Assembly (NCBI GenBank): GCA_041494245.1
Contig: JBGQAK010000014.1
Coordinates: forward strand, 43,236 to 107,235
Source: RBG-13-68-16 sp041494245
GTDB lineage: Bacteria; Acidobacteriota; Thermoanaerobaculia; Thermoanaerobaculales; Thermoanaerobaculaceae
Direction: 5' to 3'
DNA length: 64,000 nt
Part shown: piece by piece, positions 34,367 through 45,171 of the stretch
Position numbering within the stretch: position 1 is the stretch's first letter
Layout: the number at the start of each line of letters is the position of its first letter
Notes under the pieces: model-generated
What the model was told of the DNA's origin: nothing
The model's database searches: none
What the model saw: the letters and a program-made list of their open reading frames with translations, nothing else
Position numbers and translations under genes: made by a program

Positions 34367-36784
34367 ATGATGGCGACAGGTACTCGCTCGTTGATAGCGG
34401 TGGTGGCCCTGGGAGCGTTGGCTGCCCTCCTGCTGCCCGTGGCTTTGGCCGGGCAGGCTACGGTGTCAGTCCTCGGGATGGCCTGGACTCCCACGCCGAC
34501 GCCGGCGCTGGTGATCAGCGCCTCCGGACCGCTGACGTTCACCAAGACGCAGCCCGAGCCAGGGGTGACGATCGTCGACTTCCCGGAGGCGATGCTGGCA
34601 AAGCCTTTCACGCCAGTCGAGGAGCCCGCCAGCGGACTACGCCGCGCCGCGCTCTCGCCTGTTGACGAGGGGGGCAGGCAGTCGGTCCGCCTGCGGATCG
34701 AGGCCGATCCGGGGGCGCTCGTCGCGGTGACCGGCCTGCCGTCCGGGGTTGAGGTGCGGGTCGAGAAGGCGCACAAGTTGGTGCCCGCGCCGCGAGCCGT
34801 CGAGCTGACCGACGTGCTGGCGGTGGCCGACGCCTCCGGGGTCTCGGTACAGCTGGCTAGCCAGGGCCCGCTCGAGGCGAAGGTGTTCACGCTCGAAAAC
34901 CCGCCGCGGGTGGTGCTCGACCTCAAGGGCGTCATCAACCGGGTCACCCGCCGGGTGCAGCCCGTGGGAGCCGGAGGGGTCCAGCGCGTGCGGGTCGCTC
35001 AGAACGCAACGGCTCCCGTGCCCGTCGTGAGGGTGGTGGTGGACCTCGATCAGCCCCTGCCGTACCGCCTGGAGCCGACGGCCGACGGTGCCATGCTGCG
35101 GGTGGGCGGTGAACCGGCCGCGGTTGCGTCCACCGCTGCCGTCCAGAAGACCGAGGTGGCCGACGCCGCCCCGGTGGCGCCGCCGCCCGCTCCGGCCCCT
35201 GCGAGGGCCGAGTCTTCGCCGGCGCCTGCGCAAGCCGCCCCGGCTCCGGTCCCGGCCAACGCTTCGGCGGTCCCCGCCCAGCCTGAGCCGGCTGCTTCGT
35301 CCTCCCAGGGCGCGGCGACCGTGCCGGCGCCTGCCAAGATCGTGGACGAGCCCGGACCCGCCCCGCAGCCGGAGGCCGCCCATCCTGCGGCCGCCAGCTC
35401 CCTGACGACGCCCCCGGCACCGCCGGCAGAGCAGCCAAAGCAGCCTCAGGCGGAGTCGCCTTGGACCACGACGCAGGCCGCCATGACCGAGCAGGCCCAG
35501 GGGGCGACCACGATCGTCGGGGGGACGAAGGAGCTCGAGAGCCAGGTTGCGCACTTCACGGGTGAACCGATCTCGCTCGAGTTGAAGGACGCGGATATCA
35601 AGGACGTCCTTCGGACATTTGCCAAGATCACCGGGCTCAACGTGGTCATCGATCCTGACGTGTCCGGCTCCGTGACGGTGAACCTCGTCGATGTTCCGTG
35701 GGACCAGGCCCTCGACATCATTCTGCGGATCAACCGGCTCGGCTACACGGTGGACAACAACGTCCTGCGCGTCGCCAAGATGGACAGGCTGACGCAGGAG
35801 AAGAGCCAGGCGGCGGCCTTCCGCAAGGAAGCCGAGAACGCGGCACCGCTGCGCACGATCGTCAAGACGCTCTCGTACGCCAAGGCCTCGAGCGTGAAGA
35901 CCCTGCTGACCTCGCAGGGGTTCATTCTTTCCGACCGGGGCTCGGTGGTCGTGGACGAGCGCAGCAACCAGCTCATCATCCGTGATGCCACCGACCGTCT
36001 CGAGGGAATCGTCAACCTGATCGACAGCCTGGACCAGCCCAACCGGCAGGTGGTCATCGAGGCGCGGATCGTCGAGTCCACACGCACTTTTGCCCGCTCG
36101 CTGGGGACGGTTTGGGGCTTCACCGGCAACGCCGATGCAGCTCACGGCACCACGACCGGCTTGAAGTTCCCGAACTGGGTCACGCTCAACGGGCAGTCCA
36201 GCTTCGGCGGCGTTCCTAGCACGAACATCCAGGGGACCGGCATTATGTCGTTTGCTTTTGGAGACATCCTCGACTCCTTCAACCTCGACTTCCAGCTCAA
36301 CGCCGCCGAGAACGACGGCCAGGTCAAGATCGTCTCCGCTCCCAAGGTCACGGCGCAGAACAACGAGAAGGCTCACATCCAGAGCGGGTTCCAGCTCCCG
36401 GTCCAGACGGTTGCCAACAACACCGTGACGGTCCAGTACATCGACGCGACGCTCTCTCTCGACGTGACGCCGCAGATCACGGCCGAGGGGACGGTGCTGC
36501 TCGACATCGACCTGAAGAAGCGTGACCCCGCCCCTGGCGTCAACATCGCGGGCGGGCAGAACGTCCCGATCACAACGCGCGACGCCAAGACGCGAGTTAT
36601 GGTCCGTGACGGCGGAACCACCGTCATCGGCGGCATCTACCAGGCGACCGACAACGACCAGAGGAACGGGATCCCCGGGCTGTACAAGCTCCCGCTCATC
36701 GGCTGGATGTTCGGAAACAAGTCGGTCACGAATCAGCGCGTCGAGCTGCTCATTTTCATCACGCCGCGCATCATCAAGTACTAG
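34367..36784 (+). CDS. pilQ: type IV pilus secretin PilQ
   Basis: An 805-aa secretin with a signal peptide (LIAVVALGALAALLLPVALA). Two AMIN-like beta-domains (about residues 30-250) are followed by a long Pro/Ala-rich linker (about 255-380), then the STN/N0 domain (ISLELKDADIKDVLRTFAKI), one N1-type domain (KTLSYAKASSVKTLL) and the outer-membrane secretin core ending GIPGLYKLPLIGWMFGNK and LLIFITPRIIKY. It forms the outer-membrane pore for the pilus. ATG 34367 gives the shortest complete signal peptide. Confidence 0.95.
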   Translation: MMATGTRSLIAVVALGALAALLLPVALAGQATVSVLGMAWTPTPTPALVISASGPLTFTKTQPEPGVTIVDFPEAMLAKPFTPVEEPASGLRRAALSPVDEGGRQSVRLRIEADPGALVAVTGLPSGVEVRVEKAHKLVPAPRAVELTDVLAVADASGVSVQLASQGPLEAKVFTLENPPRVVLDLKGVINRVTRRVQPVGAGGVQRVRVAQNATAPVPVVRVVVDLDQPLPYRLEPTADGAMLRVGGEPAAVASTAAVQKTEVADAAPVAPPPAPAPARAESSPAPAQAAPAPVPANASAVPAQPEPAASSSQGAATVPAPAKIVDEPGPAPQPEAAHPAAASSLTTPPAPPAEQPKQPQAESPWTTTQAAMTEQAQGATTIVGGTKELESQVAHFTGEPISLELKDADIKDVLRTFAKITGLNVVIDPDVSGSVTVNLVDVPWDQALDIILRINRLGYTVDNNVLRVAKMDRLTQEKSQAAAFRKEAENAAPLRTIVKTLSYAKASSVKTLLTSQGFILSDRGSVVVDERSNQLIIRDATDRLEGIVNLIDSLDQPNRQVVIEARIVESTRTFARSLGTVWGFTGNADAAHGTTTGLKFPNWVTLNGQSSFGGVPSTNIQGTGIMSFAFGDILDSFNLDFQLNAAENDGQVKIVSAPKVTAQNNEKAHIQSGFQLPVQTVANNTVTVQYIDATLSLDVTPQITAEGTVLLDIDLKKRDPAPGVNIAGGQNVPITTRDAKTRVMVRDGGTTVIGGIYQATDNDQRNGIPGLYKLPLIGWMFGNKSVTNQRVELLIFITPRIIKY

Positions 36785-36793
36785 GGGGAAGCC

Positions 36794-37354
36794 ATGAGAA
36801 TGCATCGGCTCGCAGTCGTCGCGCTGGTCGGCCTGGGGGCAGTGGGTATGTCCGCCTGCTACGACGGCAACACCGCGGCCAAGACGGTGGCCCCGGTCAT
36901 CCTGTCGGAATCGATCACCGAGGGGCCCGCCGACGTGGACATCAGCCTCCCCGTCGACGTGATCATCAAGACCATGACCATCAGCTCCAAGGCCAAGAGC
37001 CCCAGCGCCACCCTCTCGCAGCAGGATGACGTGATACTCACCGACTGGGTGATCACCTGCGCCCGCACCGACGGCGGCACGGTGGTCTCGCCCCAATGGC
37101 AGAACTTCTACTCGGTCTACGTCCCTGCCGGCGGAACGGCCAACGTTGCGAACTACCGGATCTTCCCGTCCGACTTCTTCACGCAGCCGCCGCTCAACCA
37201 GCTCTTCCCGGAAAACGGCGGCTACGACAAGGAAACCGCGAAGCGCTCGATCCGTCAGCGGCTGCACATCGAGGTCTTCGGCAAGACCGTTGCTGGCAGG
37301 GCGATCAGCTTGCCCTTTGATGTGAACCTCAACTTCTTCTACCAGACTCCGTGA
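36794..37354 (+). CDS. small lipoprotein of unknown function in the pilus operon
   Basis: A 186-aa protein with a lipoprotein signal (LVGLGAVGMSACYDGNTA, Cys about residue 22). The mature part is predicted mostly beta. I do not recognise a family. It starts 9 bases after pilQ and lies before the operon terminator, so a role in pilus assembly or secretin stability is plausible but unproven. Confidence 0.8.
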   Translation: MRMHRLAVVALVGLGAVGMSACYDGNTAAKTVAPVILSESITEGPADVDISLPVDVIIKTMTISSKAKSPSATLSQQDDVILTDWVITCARTDGGTVVSPQWQNFYSVYVPAGGTANVANYRIFPSDFFTQPPLNQLFPENGGYDKETAKRSIRQRLHIEVFGKTVAGRAISLPFDVNLNFFYQTP

Positions 37355-37383
37355 GGAAGAGGAAGGGGATTCGGGAGACGACC

Positions 37384-40224
37384 ATGAAGCGAAACCCTAC
37401 CTTCATCGTTTTGGCGCTTGGAGCGGCGGTGTTGCTCGCCGGCTGCTCCGCCAATAGCCCCACGGCGCCCCCTCAGCCCACCCCGACGGCGTACGGCATC
37501 TCCCTCACGGCCACCCCGAGCGTCGCGGGGATCAACGAGAGCATCCTGCTGGTCGCCCAGCTCACCGGCAGCGTTCCCGACGGCACCTCGGTCACGTTCA
37601 CGACCACCATCGGCGTGTTCGAGAACGGGAAGCAGGAGGAGACGCGCACGACCAGCGGCGGCAGGGCCACCGCGACGCTCGTCACGACCGTGGCCGGCGA
37701 CGGCACGGTGACGGCGCGCGTGCCGAATAAGTCCGACACGACTGCCGTGCACTTCCGCGGCGGCAGCGCTGCGCAGCTTGCCATCACGTCGGTGCTCCCC
37801 AACCGCGGGCGGCCGCAGGGCGGTGACCAGGTCGTGATCCACGGCCAGGGGTTCATCGCGCCGGTCGGCGTCAATTTCATCGTGAACACCGTCGCGTACC
37901 CCGCGACCATTGTGTCCGTGGCCGCCGACGGCAGCTCGATCACCGTGCTCACGCCGCAAATCTCCGCGCAGGTCACGCTGCCCGCGATCGCGGACGTGCA
38001 GGTCACGCTCCTCGGCGTGGTGAAAACCGACGGCACGCATCCGAGTGCGACGTTCATCGGCGGTTTCACGTTCGCCGCGGATTTCGGCGGCCCGTTGCTT
38101 TATAGCGTGCAGCCGGCGGTCGGCAGTCCGCTCGGTGGCGAGCTTATCGTCTTGACGGGCAAGAACTTCACGGAGCCGCTCCAGGTTGACTTCGTCTTTC
38201 CGGCGCCCAATTCGGGAACGCTGCAAGGGCGCGTGGTTTCGGTCCAGCACGGGAGCGACGGCACGGACACCGCCAATGTCATCACACCGCGGGTTCCACT
38301 CGGCGTCACCTTGCCGGTGTCGGTGGACCTTACGATCACGAGCGGCGCCGGCACCGCTTTGAGCAAGAGCGCGACCTACGTCGGAGCCTTCACCTACCGG
38401 GGGTCTGCCAATTTGAAACCGGCCATCTTCTACATCTCGCCGACGTACGGCTCGGTGCAGGGCCACGAGACAGTCCTCATCTATGGCCAGGCCTTTGTCC
38501 CAGGGGCGACCGTCACCATCGGATCCACCCCGGAAACCGTCGTCGCCGTCTCGGACGACGGCACCGTGATCACCATCACCACGACCCCCGTGGGCGGCGC
38601 CGTTCCGACGGCGGCCCAGGACGTGACCGTGGTGACCAGCGGCGGGACCGCCACGCTCCCCGCGGCGTTCACCTACCTCGAAAGCCAGACTCCGTTCATC
38701 TACGGCCTCACGCCCAACCAGGGGCCGCTCGAGGGCGGGACGCGCGTGACGATCACCGGGATCGGCTTCCAGTACCCGGTGCAGGTCCTCTTCGCCGACC
38801 GGCAGGCGCAGGTGGTTTCCTCGAACTACAACCAGGTCGTGTGCATCTCGCCGAGCGTGACCGCCGGCGGCCAGGCCACGCCGCAGACGGTTTCCGTGAC
38901 GGTCACGAACCTGAAGAGCGGCAAGGTCTCGGCCGGCGCCAACTTCCGGTACGGCGAGGCGATGTACATCTCGGGCTTGAGCCCTGTCGAGGGCCCTGCG
39001 GACCAGGCGACCATGGTCACGATCTCCGGACAGGGGTTCGTTGCGCCGGTGAGCGTGATCGCAAAGGCCAACGTTCAGCTGCAGTGGGACGTCACGTCGG
39101 TCTCCGGCACGGAGATCGTGGCCATGAGCAAACCGATTCCCGAGAGCGCGCGCGCCTGCAGCGATGTGTCCGCCACCATCACGGTCACGAACCTCGGCTC
39201 TAACATCACGGCCACCGCGACACAACCGTTCACCTACCGGGCGATACACCCGCTCATCACCTCGGTCCAGATCGATAGCGGTGGCAACCAGGTCACGCAG
39301 TACGTGCCGGTCGCGGTGCCGCCGAGCCTTGCCGTCTGCTCGACGACCTGGACCAGCCACACGGTGACGGTAAGAGGCTCCGGCTTCCAGACGTCGGGCG
39401 GCTCATCCGCCATGGTCGTGAAGTTCAACGACGTCGGGCCGGTCCCGGCGACCTTCGTCGACAGCAGCACCCTGACGCTGCAACTGCCCGACCTCACCGC
39501 CATCCCGATCACGCAGATCACCTGCACGACCGCTGCGGGAACGTGCGGCACCCGTTTCATCCCCACGCCCGTCAACGTGACCGTCACCAACCAGCGCAAC
39601 GGCTGCTCCGACACCCTGGTCGGCGCCATCGTCATCAACCCCTGCGACTCGGTGACCTGTCTTCCCACTGCCTTCACTTCATTGATAATCACCCCGTTGG
39701 GCACGACGCAAGTCGTGGGTGCGGTTTTTACGGTCACCCTCGCCTTCGCACCCTCGCCTTCCACCGTAGTCACGAACGTGACCCTGCAGTACGTGGGATT
39801 CAACGGCGGACCGACGAGCGTGGTGATCCCCGCTAATGTCGCTAGCCCGAGGGTAATCTCGGTCATCGCAACCTCGGCGGGCATCGGTACGATCGAGGCG
39901 TCCGTGGGCTCCGGGGTATGTGAATTGACGGCCGTGTCGGTGCCAATCACGGTCTTGGGCCCGGCGCCCACCGTAACCCTGGTCGCCCCGGCTACCGGTG
40001 CCGCAGCCGGGGGCACCTTGGTGAACATTACCGGAACCAACTTCGCCACAACCGGCACCGTCACGGTGACATTTGGCGGTGTCGCGGCGACCGGCGTCAC
40101 TGTGGTCAACTCCACCACCATTACATGTACGACGCCTGCGCACGCCGCCGGAGCGGTGAACGTGGTCGTCACCAACCCCGACACGCAAAGTGGGACTATG
40201 GCTGGCGGGTTCACCTACACGTAG
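37384..40224 (+). CDS. IPT/TIG-repeat surface lipoprotein
   Basis: A 946-aa lipoprotein (lipobox LLAGCSAN). An N-terminal Ig-like Big domain (SLTATPSVAGINESILLVAQ) is followed by a series of IPT/TIG Ig-like domains recognised by the GP-x-GG(T)-V-I/T-G-GF pattern: NRGRPQGGDQVVIHGQGF, GSPLGGELIVLTGKNF, GSVQGHETVLIYGQAF, GPLEGGTRVTITGIGF, GPADQATMVTISGQGF and a C-terminal GAAAGGTLVNITGTNF. Several cysteine pairs occur after residue 590 (for example GCSDTLVG and NPCDSVTC). Thr/Val/Gly-rich composition and position after pilQ suggest a surface adhesin or pilus-associated protein (inference). Confidence 0.85.
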   Translation: MKRNPTFIVLALGAAVLLAGCSANSPTAPPQPTPTAYGISLTATPSVAGINESILLVAQLTGSVPDGTSVTFTTTIGVFENGKQEETRTTSGGRATATLVTTVAGDGTVTARVPNKSDTTAVHFRGGSAAQLAITSVLPNRGRPQGGDQVVIHGQGFIAPVGVNFIVNTVAYPATIVSVAADGSSITVLTPQISAQVTLPAIADVQVTLLGVVKTDGTHPSATFIGGFTFAADFGGPLLYSVQPAVGSPLGGELIVLTGKNFTEPLQVDFVFPAPNSGTLQGRVVSVQHGSDGTDTANVITPRVPLGVTLPVSVDLTITSGAGTALSKSATYVGAFTYRGSANLKPAIFYISPTYGSVQGHETVLIYGQAFVPGATVTIGSTPETVVAVSDDGTVITITTTPVGGAVPTAAQDVTVVTSGGTATLPAAFTYLESQTPFIYGLTPNQGPLEGGTRVTITGIGFQYPVQVLFADRQAQVVSSNYNQVVCISPSVTAGGQATPQTVSVTVTNLKSGKVSAGANFRYGEAMYISGLSPVEGPADQATMVTISGQGFVAPVSVIAKANVQLQWDVTSVSGTEIVAMSKPIPESARACSDVSATITVTNLGSNITATATQPFTYRAIHPLITSVQIDSGGNQVTQYVPVAVPPSLAVCSTTWTSHTVTVRGSGFQTSGGSSAMVVKFNDVGPVPATFVDSSTLTLQLPDLTAIPITQITCTTAAGTCGTRFIPTPVNVTVTNQRNGCSDTLVGAIVINPCDSVTCLPTAFTSLIITPLGTTQVVGAVFTVTLAFAPSPSTVVTNVTLQYVGFNGGPTSVVIPANVASPRVISVIATSAGIGTIEASVGSGVCELTAVSVPITVLGPAPTVTLVAPATGAAAGGTLVNITGTNFATTGTVTVTFGGVAATGVTVVNSTTITCTTPAHAAGAVNVVVTNPDTQSGTMAGGFTYT

Positions 40225-40247
40225 CATCACATCTGGAGGGTTTGACG

Positions 40248-40278
40248 GGGCCGCGGTCCGTACCGCGGCCCTTTTCTT
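40248..40278 (+). terminator. rho-independent terminator of the pil operon
   Basis: A perfect 9-bp stem GGGCCGCGG / CCGCGGCCC around TCCGTA, followed by TTTTCTT. It begins 23 bases after the TIG-protein stop. Confidence 0.9.
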
Positions 40279-40289
40279 GTGGAAGGCGG

Positions 40290-40295
40290 TAGAAT
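40290..40295 (+). promoter_or_regulatory. -10 element of a likely leaderless TPR-gene transcript
   Basis: TAGAAT ends 6 bases before ATG 40302 and lies just after the pil terminator, so a new transcript probably begins here. Confidence 0.5.
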
Positions 40296-40301
40296 GACGC
40301 C

Positions 40302-41678
40302 ATGAGTGAGAGCGCTCGCAGGATCGCGGAGCTGCAGCGCGAGCTGGCAACCCACCCGGGCTCCAGGCAGTTCTACCAGCTCGGGGAGCTCCTGCGCCGC
40401 GAGGGCCGGAGCACGGACGCGGCCGAGGCGCTGCGGGCCGGCCTCGCACACCACCCGCGCTACGTTGCGGCGTGGGTGGCGCTCGGACGCGCCTGCGTGG
40501 ACTCGGGCCAGGCCGCGGAGGCCGTCCAGGGCCTGGAGCAGGCCTTGGCGCTCGACGGCCAGAACCCGGTGGCGTGCCGCCTGCTCGGCGAGGCCTACCT
40601 GGCGCTGGGGGACCGCCCCGCGGCGCTCGAGGCCTGGAAGCAGTGCATCGAGCTTGTGCCCGCAGACGACGTGCTCCAGGCCGCGGTGGATGCGCTCAGC
40701 GCGGAGGTGGAGGTGTCCCCGGCTCCCGCGGCGGCGGCCCCCCAGCCTCCCGCGGCGGAGCCCCTCGGCGAACCCCCCGCCGCGCAACCCTCCGAGGCCC
40801 TGGAGGTCCCCGCGGGCGCGGCGCCGGAGGCGGGCCCGGAAGCTGGCGCGCCTCCTCCGGAACCGTTCGTAGCGGGAGCGGTGGCGGCGTCGGAGCCGCC
40901 CGCTGCGATCGAGGTGGCGCCTGCCCGGATCACGCCCGCGCCCCCTGTCGCTCCCGGTGCGCCGCAAGACGCGCCGCCTCTGGTGGAACCGGCCGTGCCC
41001 GTCGTCACCGCGAAGCTCCCCGTCCAGCCGTTCGATGAGGCTCCGGCCGAGGCACAGCCCGTGGTGCCCGGGCCGGAGGTTCAGGGTGCCGTCGGGCAGG
41101 AGGCCGCCGAGGACCTCTTCCCCGAGGCGTTGCCTGCAGCGCCTGCACACCCCGCCGATGCGCCGGAGGCTGCCGAGCAACCCCTCGACGAAGTGCTCAC
41201 ACGGCCCGCACCCGAGATGCCCCGGGTGCTGCCGCAGCCGGGAGCGCAGCTCCCGCCTGCGATGGACCGCCCCGCCCCGCCTGCGGCCGCTCAAGGCGCG
41301 GCGTGGGAGGCCGGCCACGAGGAGGAGCTTTTCACAGCACCGGAGAGCGAGCAGGCGCCCACGGTCCTCAAAGCCGTGCTGGGCGCACCCTCGGAGCCGA
41401 TCTCGTCCAAGGTGCCGTCGGCCCGGCCCGCGACCCTGGCTCTCGCACGGCTCTACGTGCAGCAGCAGGCCCTCGGCGAGGCCACGCGGGTGCTCGAGCG
41501 CCTGCTCGAGCGCGAGCCCGGCAATATCGAAGCGCAGGACCTCCTCTCCCTGGTGTGGGACATGATGGAACCACTCCCGGCGGCCCCCCCGCCGCTCTCG
41601 AGGCGCGAGCGGAAGATCGCGGCGTTGCAGCACTGGCTCGCGTGCCTTACACTTGGCCAGGAAAGAGCGACGCGATGA
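40302..41678 (+). CDS. TPR protein with long Pro/Ala-rich linker
   Basis: A 458-aa protein. N-terminal TPRs (residues about 18-125: FYQLGELLRREGRSTDAAE, AWVALGRACVDSGQAAEAV, CRLLGEAYLALGDRPAALE) are followed by about 230 residues of Ala/Pro/Glu-rich low-complexity sequence and a final TPR-like pair (LALARLYVQQQALGEATRV). It has no signal peptide, so it is probably a cytoplasmic scaffold. Its stop overlaps the roadblock-gene start (ATGA), which suggests the two proteins act together. Confidence 0.8.
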   Translation: MSESARRIAELQRELATHPGSRQFYQLGELLRREGRSTDAAEALRAGLAHHPRYVAAWVALGRACVDSGQAAEAVQGLEQALALDGQNPVACRLLGEAYLALGDRPAALEAWKQCIELVPADDVLQAAVDALSAEVEVSPAPAAAAPQPPAAEPLGEPPAAQPSEALEVPAGAAPEAGPEAGAPPPEPFVAGAVAASEPPAAIEVAPARITPAPPVAPGAPQDAPPLVEPAVPVVTAKLPVQPFDEAPAEAQPVVPGPEVQGAVGQEAAEDLFPEALPAAPAHPADAPEAAEQPLDEVLTRPAPEMPRVLPQPGAQLPPAMDRPAPPAAAQGAAWEAGHEEELFTAPESEQAPTVLKAVLGAPSEPISSKVPSARPATLALARLYVQQQALGEATRVLERLLEREPGNIEAQDLLSLVWDMMEPLPAAPPPLSRRERKIAALQHWLACLTLGQERATR

Positions 41679-42028
41679 ACTTCACAGAGGTCCTCGCCAA
41701 GGTTGGAGAATGTTCCGGAGTCTCACTCGCCGCCATTGCGGACATGGACGGGATCCCGGTCCAGAGCTGGGGTGGGCGCCGCGGCCAATCCGAGGAGCTC
41801 ATCGCGGAGTACTCGACGTTTCTGCGCGAGATCACCACGGCAAACCGCGAGCTTCAGCTCGGGGAGCTGGAGCAGGTCATGGTGACGGCTGAGCGTTTGG
41901 TGGTGCTCGTCACCGCCATCACCGGCAACTACTACTTGATGACCGTCGTGGGCCGTGACGGCAACCCGGGGAAGGCCCGTTTCGCCAGCCGAGTTGCCGC
42001 TTCGCGCCTTCGTCAAGAATTCTCCTGA
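41675..42028 (+). CDS. roadblock/LC7-domain protein
   Basis: A 117-aa single-domain protein (VGECSGVSLAAIADMDGIPV, LVVLVTAITGNYYLMTVVGRD). Bacterial roadblock proteins often act with small Ras-like GTPases such as MglA in polarity or gliding, but no GTPase gene is nearby. It is translationally coupled to the TPR gene and followed 6 bases later by accB. Confidence 0.83.
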   Translation: MNFTEVLAKVGECSGVSLAAIADMDGIPVQSWGGRRGQSEELIAEYSTFLREITTANRELQLGELEQVMVTAERLVVLVTAITGNYYLMTVVGRDGNPGKARFASRVAASRLRQEFS

Positions 42029-42034
42029 GGGGGC

Positions 42035-42541
42035 ATGATGTTCACCTTTGCCGAGTTGTGTGAGCTTATCCGGATCGTCTCCGAGACACGGATCGGGGGC
42101 ATCGAGGTGGAGAGGGACGGGATGCGCGTGCACATCGACGGGGTACCGGCCGCGCCCGTCGTCGAGGCGCGCGTCGGCGCCTCGCTGCTGCCGCCTCAGC
42201 TCGCGGTGATCGGCCAGCACGGGGGCAACCCTGTCGTCCTGCCCGGCGGTGCGGCCGCGCCGGCACCGAGGGCCGCGGCAGGAGCGCCGGAGGACGATGG
42301 GTTGTCCTTCGTCACGTCGCCGATCGTGGGAACGTTCTACGCGGCGCCGAGCCCCGATGCCGAGCCGTACGTCAAGGTCGGCGACCACGTCTCAAAGGGC
42401 CAGGTCCTCTGCATCGTGGAGGCGATGAAGCTCATGAACGAGATCGAGGCCGACGTCTCGGGCACGATCGTGAGGCGCTACCCCGAGAACGCCCAGCCGG
42501 TCGAGTTCGGGGAGCGGCTGTTCGCGATCCGGCCTGCCTAA
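42035..42541 (+). CDS. accB: biotin carboxyl carrier protein of acetyl-CoA carboxylase
   Basis: 168 aa. A variable N-terminal half with an Ala/Pro-rich hinge leads into the biotinyl domain with the biotinylation site EAMKLMNE and the thumb-like insert YAAPSPDAEPYV typical of AccB. ATG 42035 follows GAGGGGGC; ATG 42038 is the next codon. Confidence 0.95.
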   Translation: MMFTFAELCELIRIVSETRIGGIEVERDGMRVHIDGVPAAPVVEARVGASLLPPQLAVIGQHGGNPVVLPGGAAAPAPRAAAGAPEDDGLSFVTSPIVGTFYAAPSPDAEPYVKVGDHVSKGQVLCIVEAMKLMNEIEADVSGTIVRRYPENAQPVEFGERLFAIRPA

Positions 42542-42547
42542 CCTGCC

Positions 42548-43885
<1,338 letters not shown>

Positions 43886-43912
43886 CTCGCCCCGGAAATC
43901 GGTGGGGGGTGC

Positions 43913-44416
43913 ATGCGGGTTTTCCTGGTCGGCTTCATGGGCGCGGGGAAAACCACCACCGGGCGCGCGCTGGCAAGGCGTTCCGGGGCGCTCTTCTGGG
44001 ACCTGGATGCCCGGGTGGAGGCGAGCCTGCGCATGAGCGTGGCGCGGATCTTCGAGCAGCGCGGCGAGGGCGCGTTCCGGGCCGAGGAGACGCGCCAGCT
44101 CGCGATTGCATTGCGTTTCCCCTCGCTCGTGGTGGCCACCGGCGGCGGGACGTTTGCCCAGCCGGGCAATCGTGAGCTGATCCGGCGCCTCGGCGTCTCG
44201 GTCTTCCTGGACGTTCCGTGGGGTGAGGTCGTGCGCCGGTTGCCCGGCAAACGCGGCGAGAGGCCGCTCTTCGGTTCCCCTGGGCAGGCCTTCGAGCTGT
44301 ACACGAGCAGGCTGCCGCACTACCGTCTGGCGGACCTCACGGTAAGGCCGGAACCGGCCGAGGACGCGGAGGCGCTCGCGGGACGCCTCGCTATGGAGTT
44401 GGAGAGACTGGCGTGA
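43913..44416 (+). CDS. aroK: shikimate kinase
   Basis: A 167-aa P-loop kinase: Walker A GFMGAGKTT, shikimate-binding DLDARVE and the ATGGGTF loop, lid Arg in LPGKRGERPLF. It phosphorylates shikimate in aromatic amino-acid synthesis. The stop overlaps the GTG start of the next gene (GTGA). Confidence 0.93.
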   Translation: MRVFLVGFMGAGKTTTGRALARRSGALFWDLDARVEASLRMSVARIFEQRGEGAFRAEETRQLAIALRFPSLVVATGGGTFAQPGNRELIRRLGVSVFLDVPWGEVVRRLPGKRGERPLFGSPGQAFELYTSRLPHYRLADLTVRPEPAEDAEALAGRLAMELERLA

Positions 44417-45171
44417 GGTACCTGGTCATCTCGGACATTCACGGTAACCTCGAGGCGTTTCGCGCGGTCCTCGCCCACGCCGCCCGCAAGCGCCGGGACG
44501 CGGTTCTCTTCCTGGGTGACGCCGTGGGGTACGGGGGCGCGCCCAACCAGGTGATTGAGCGCCTGCGGGCGATAGGCGGCAAGGTGATCGCGGTGCGCGG
44601 CAACCACGACCGTGTGGTGCTCGACCCCGAGCAGGGCGCGGTCTTCTTCAACGCCCACGCGCGGCGGGCCGCGCTGTGGAGCGCCGAGGTGCTCACCGTT
44701 GCGAACCACCGCTACCTCGAGAGCCTGCCTGCCGGGCCGAGGGTGGTCGAGGAGGGGGTCGCGATCTGCCACGGCTCTCCGAGCGACGAGGACGAGTACC
44801 TGTTCAACGAGAGCGAGGCCCAGGCGGCGTTCCACGACATCCAGGCCGGTGTGACCTTCTACGGGCACTCGCACGTGCCCTGCATGTTCGAGCTGGAGAC
44901 CGTGAACGGACGCGAGAGCCTGGTCGGCGTGCTCCTGCGGGGCAGCCGGGTGGTCATCGACCTCGACGAGAGCCGCCGCTACCTGATCAACCCCGGCTCG
45001 GTCGGGCAGCCGCGCGATCGCGATCCCAGAGCCTCATATGCGATGTACGACTCCGGGATCCGCCGCCTCACGCTCTACCGGGTCCCCTACAACGTGGAGG
45101 CGGCGCGCAAGCGGATCCTCGGCGCCGGCCTCCCCGCGATCCTCGCCGACCGCCTGCTCCACGGAGCCTAG
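44413..45171 (+). CDS. calcineurin-like metallophosphoesterase (YfcE/diadenosine type)
   Basis: A 252-aa protein with the dinuclear metal motifs in order: SDIHGN, LGDAVGYG, GNHD, an upstream CHGSP block and the late GHSHVP. The family hydrolyses phosphodiesters. It is coupled to aroK by a 4-base overlap and is the last gene of the accBC-aroK transcript. Confidence 0.88.
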   Translation: MRYLVISDIHGNLEAFRAVLAHAARKRRDAVLFLGDAVGYGGAPNQVIERLRAIGGKVIAVRGNHDRVVLDPEQGAVFFNAHARRAALWSAEVLTVANHRYLESLPAGPRVVEEGVAICHGSPSDEDEYLFNESEAQAAFHDIQAGVTFYGHSHVPCMFELETVNGRESLVGVLLRGSRVVIDLDESRRYLINPGSVGQPRDRDPRASYAMYDSGIRRLTLYRVPYNVEAARKRILGAGLPAILADRLLHGA

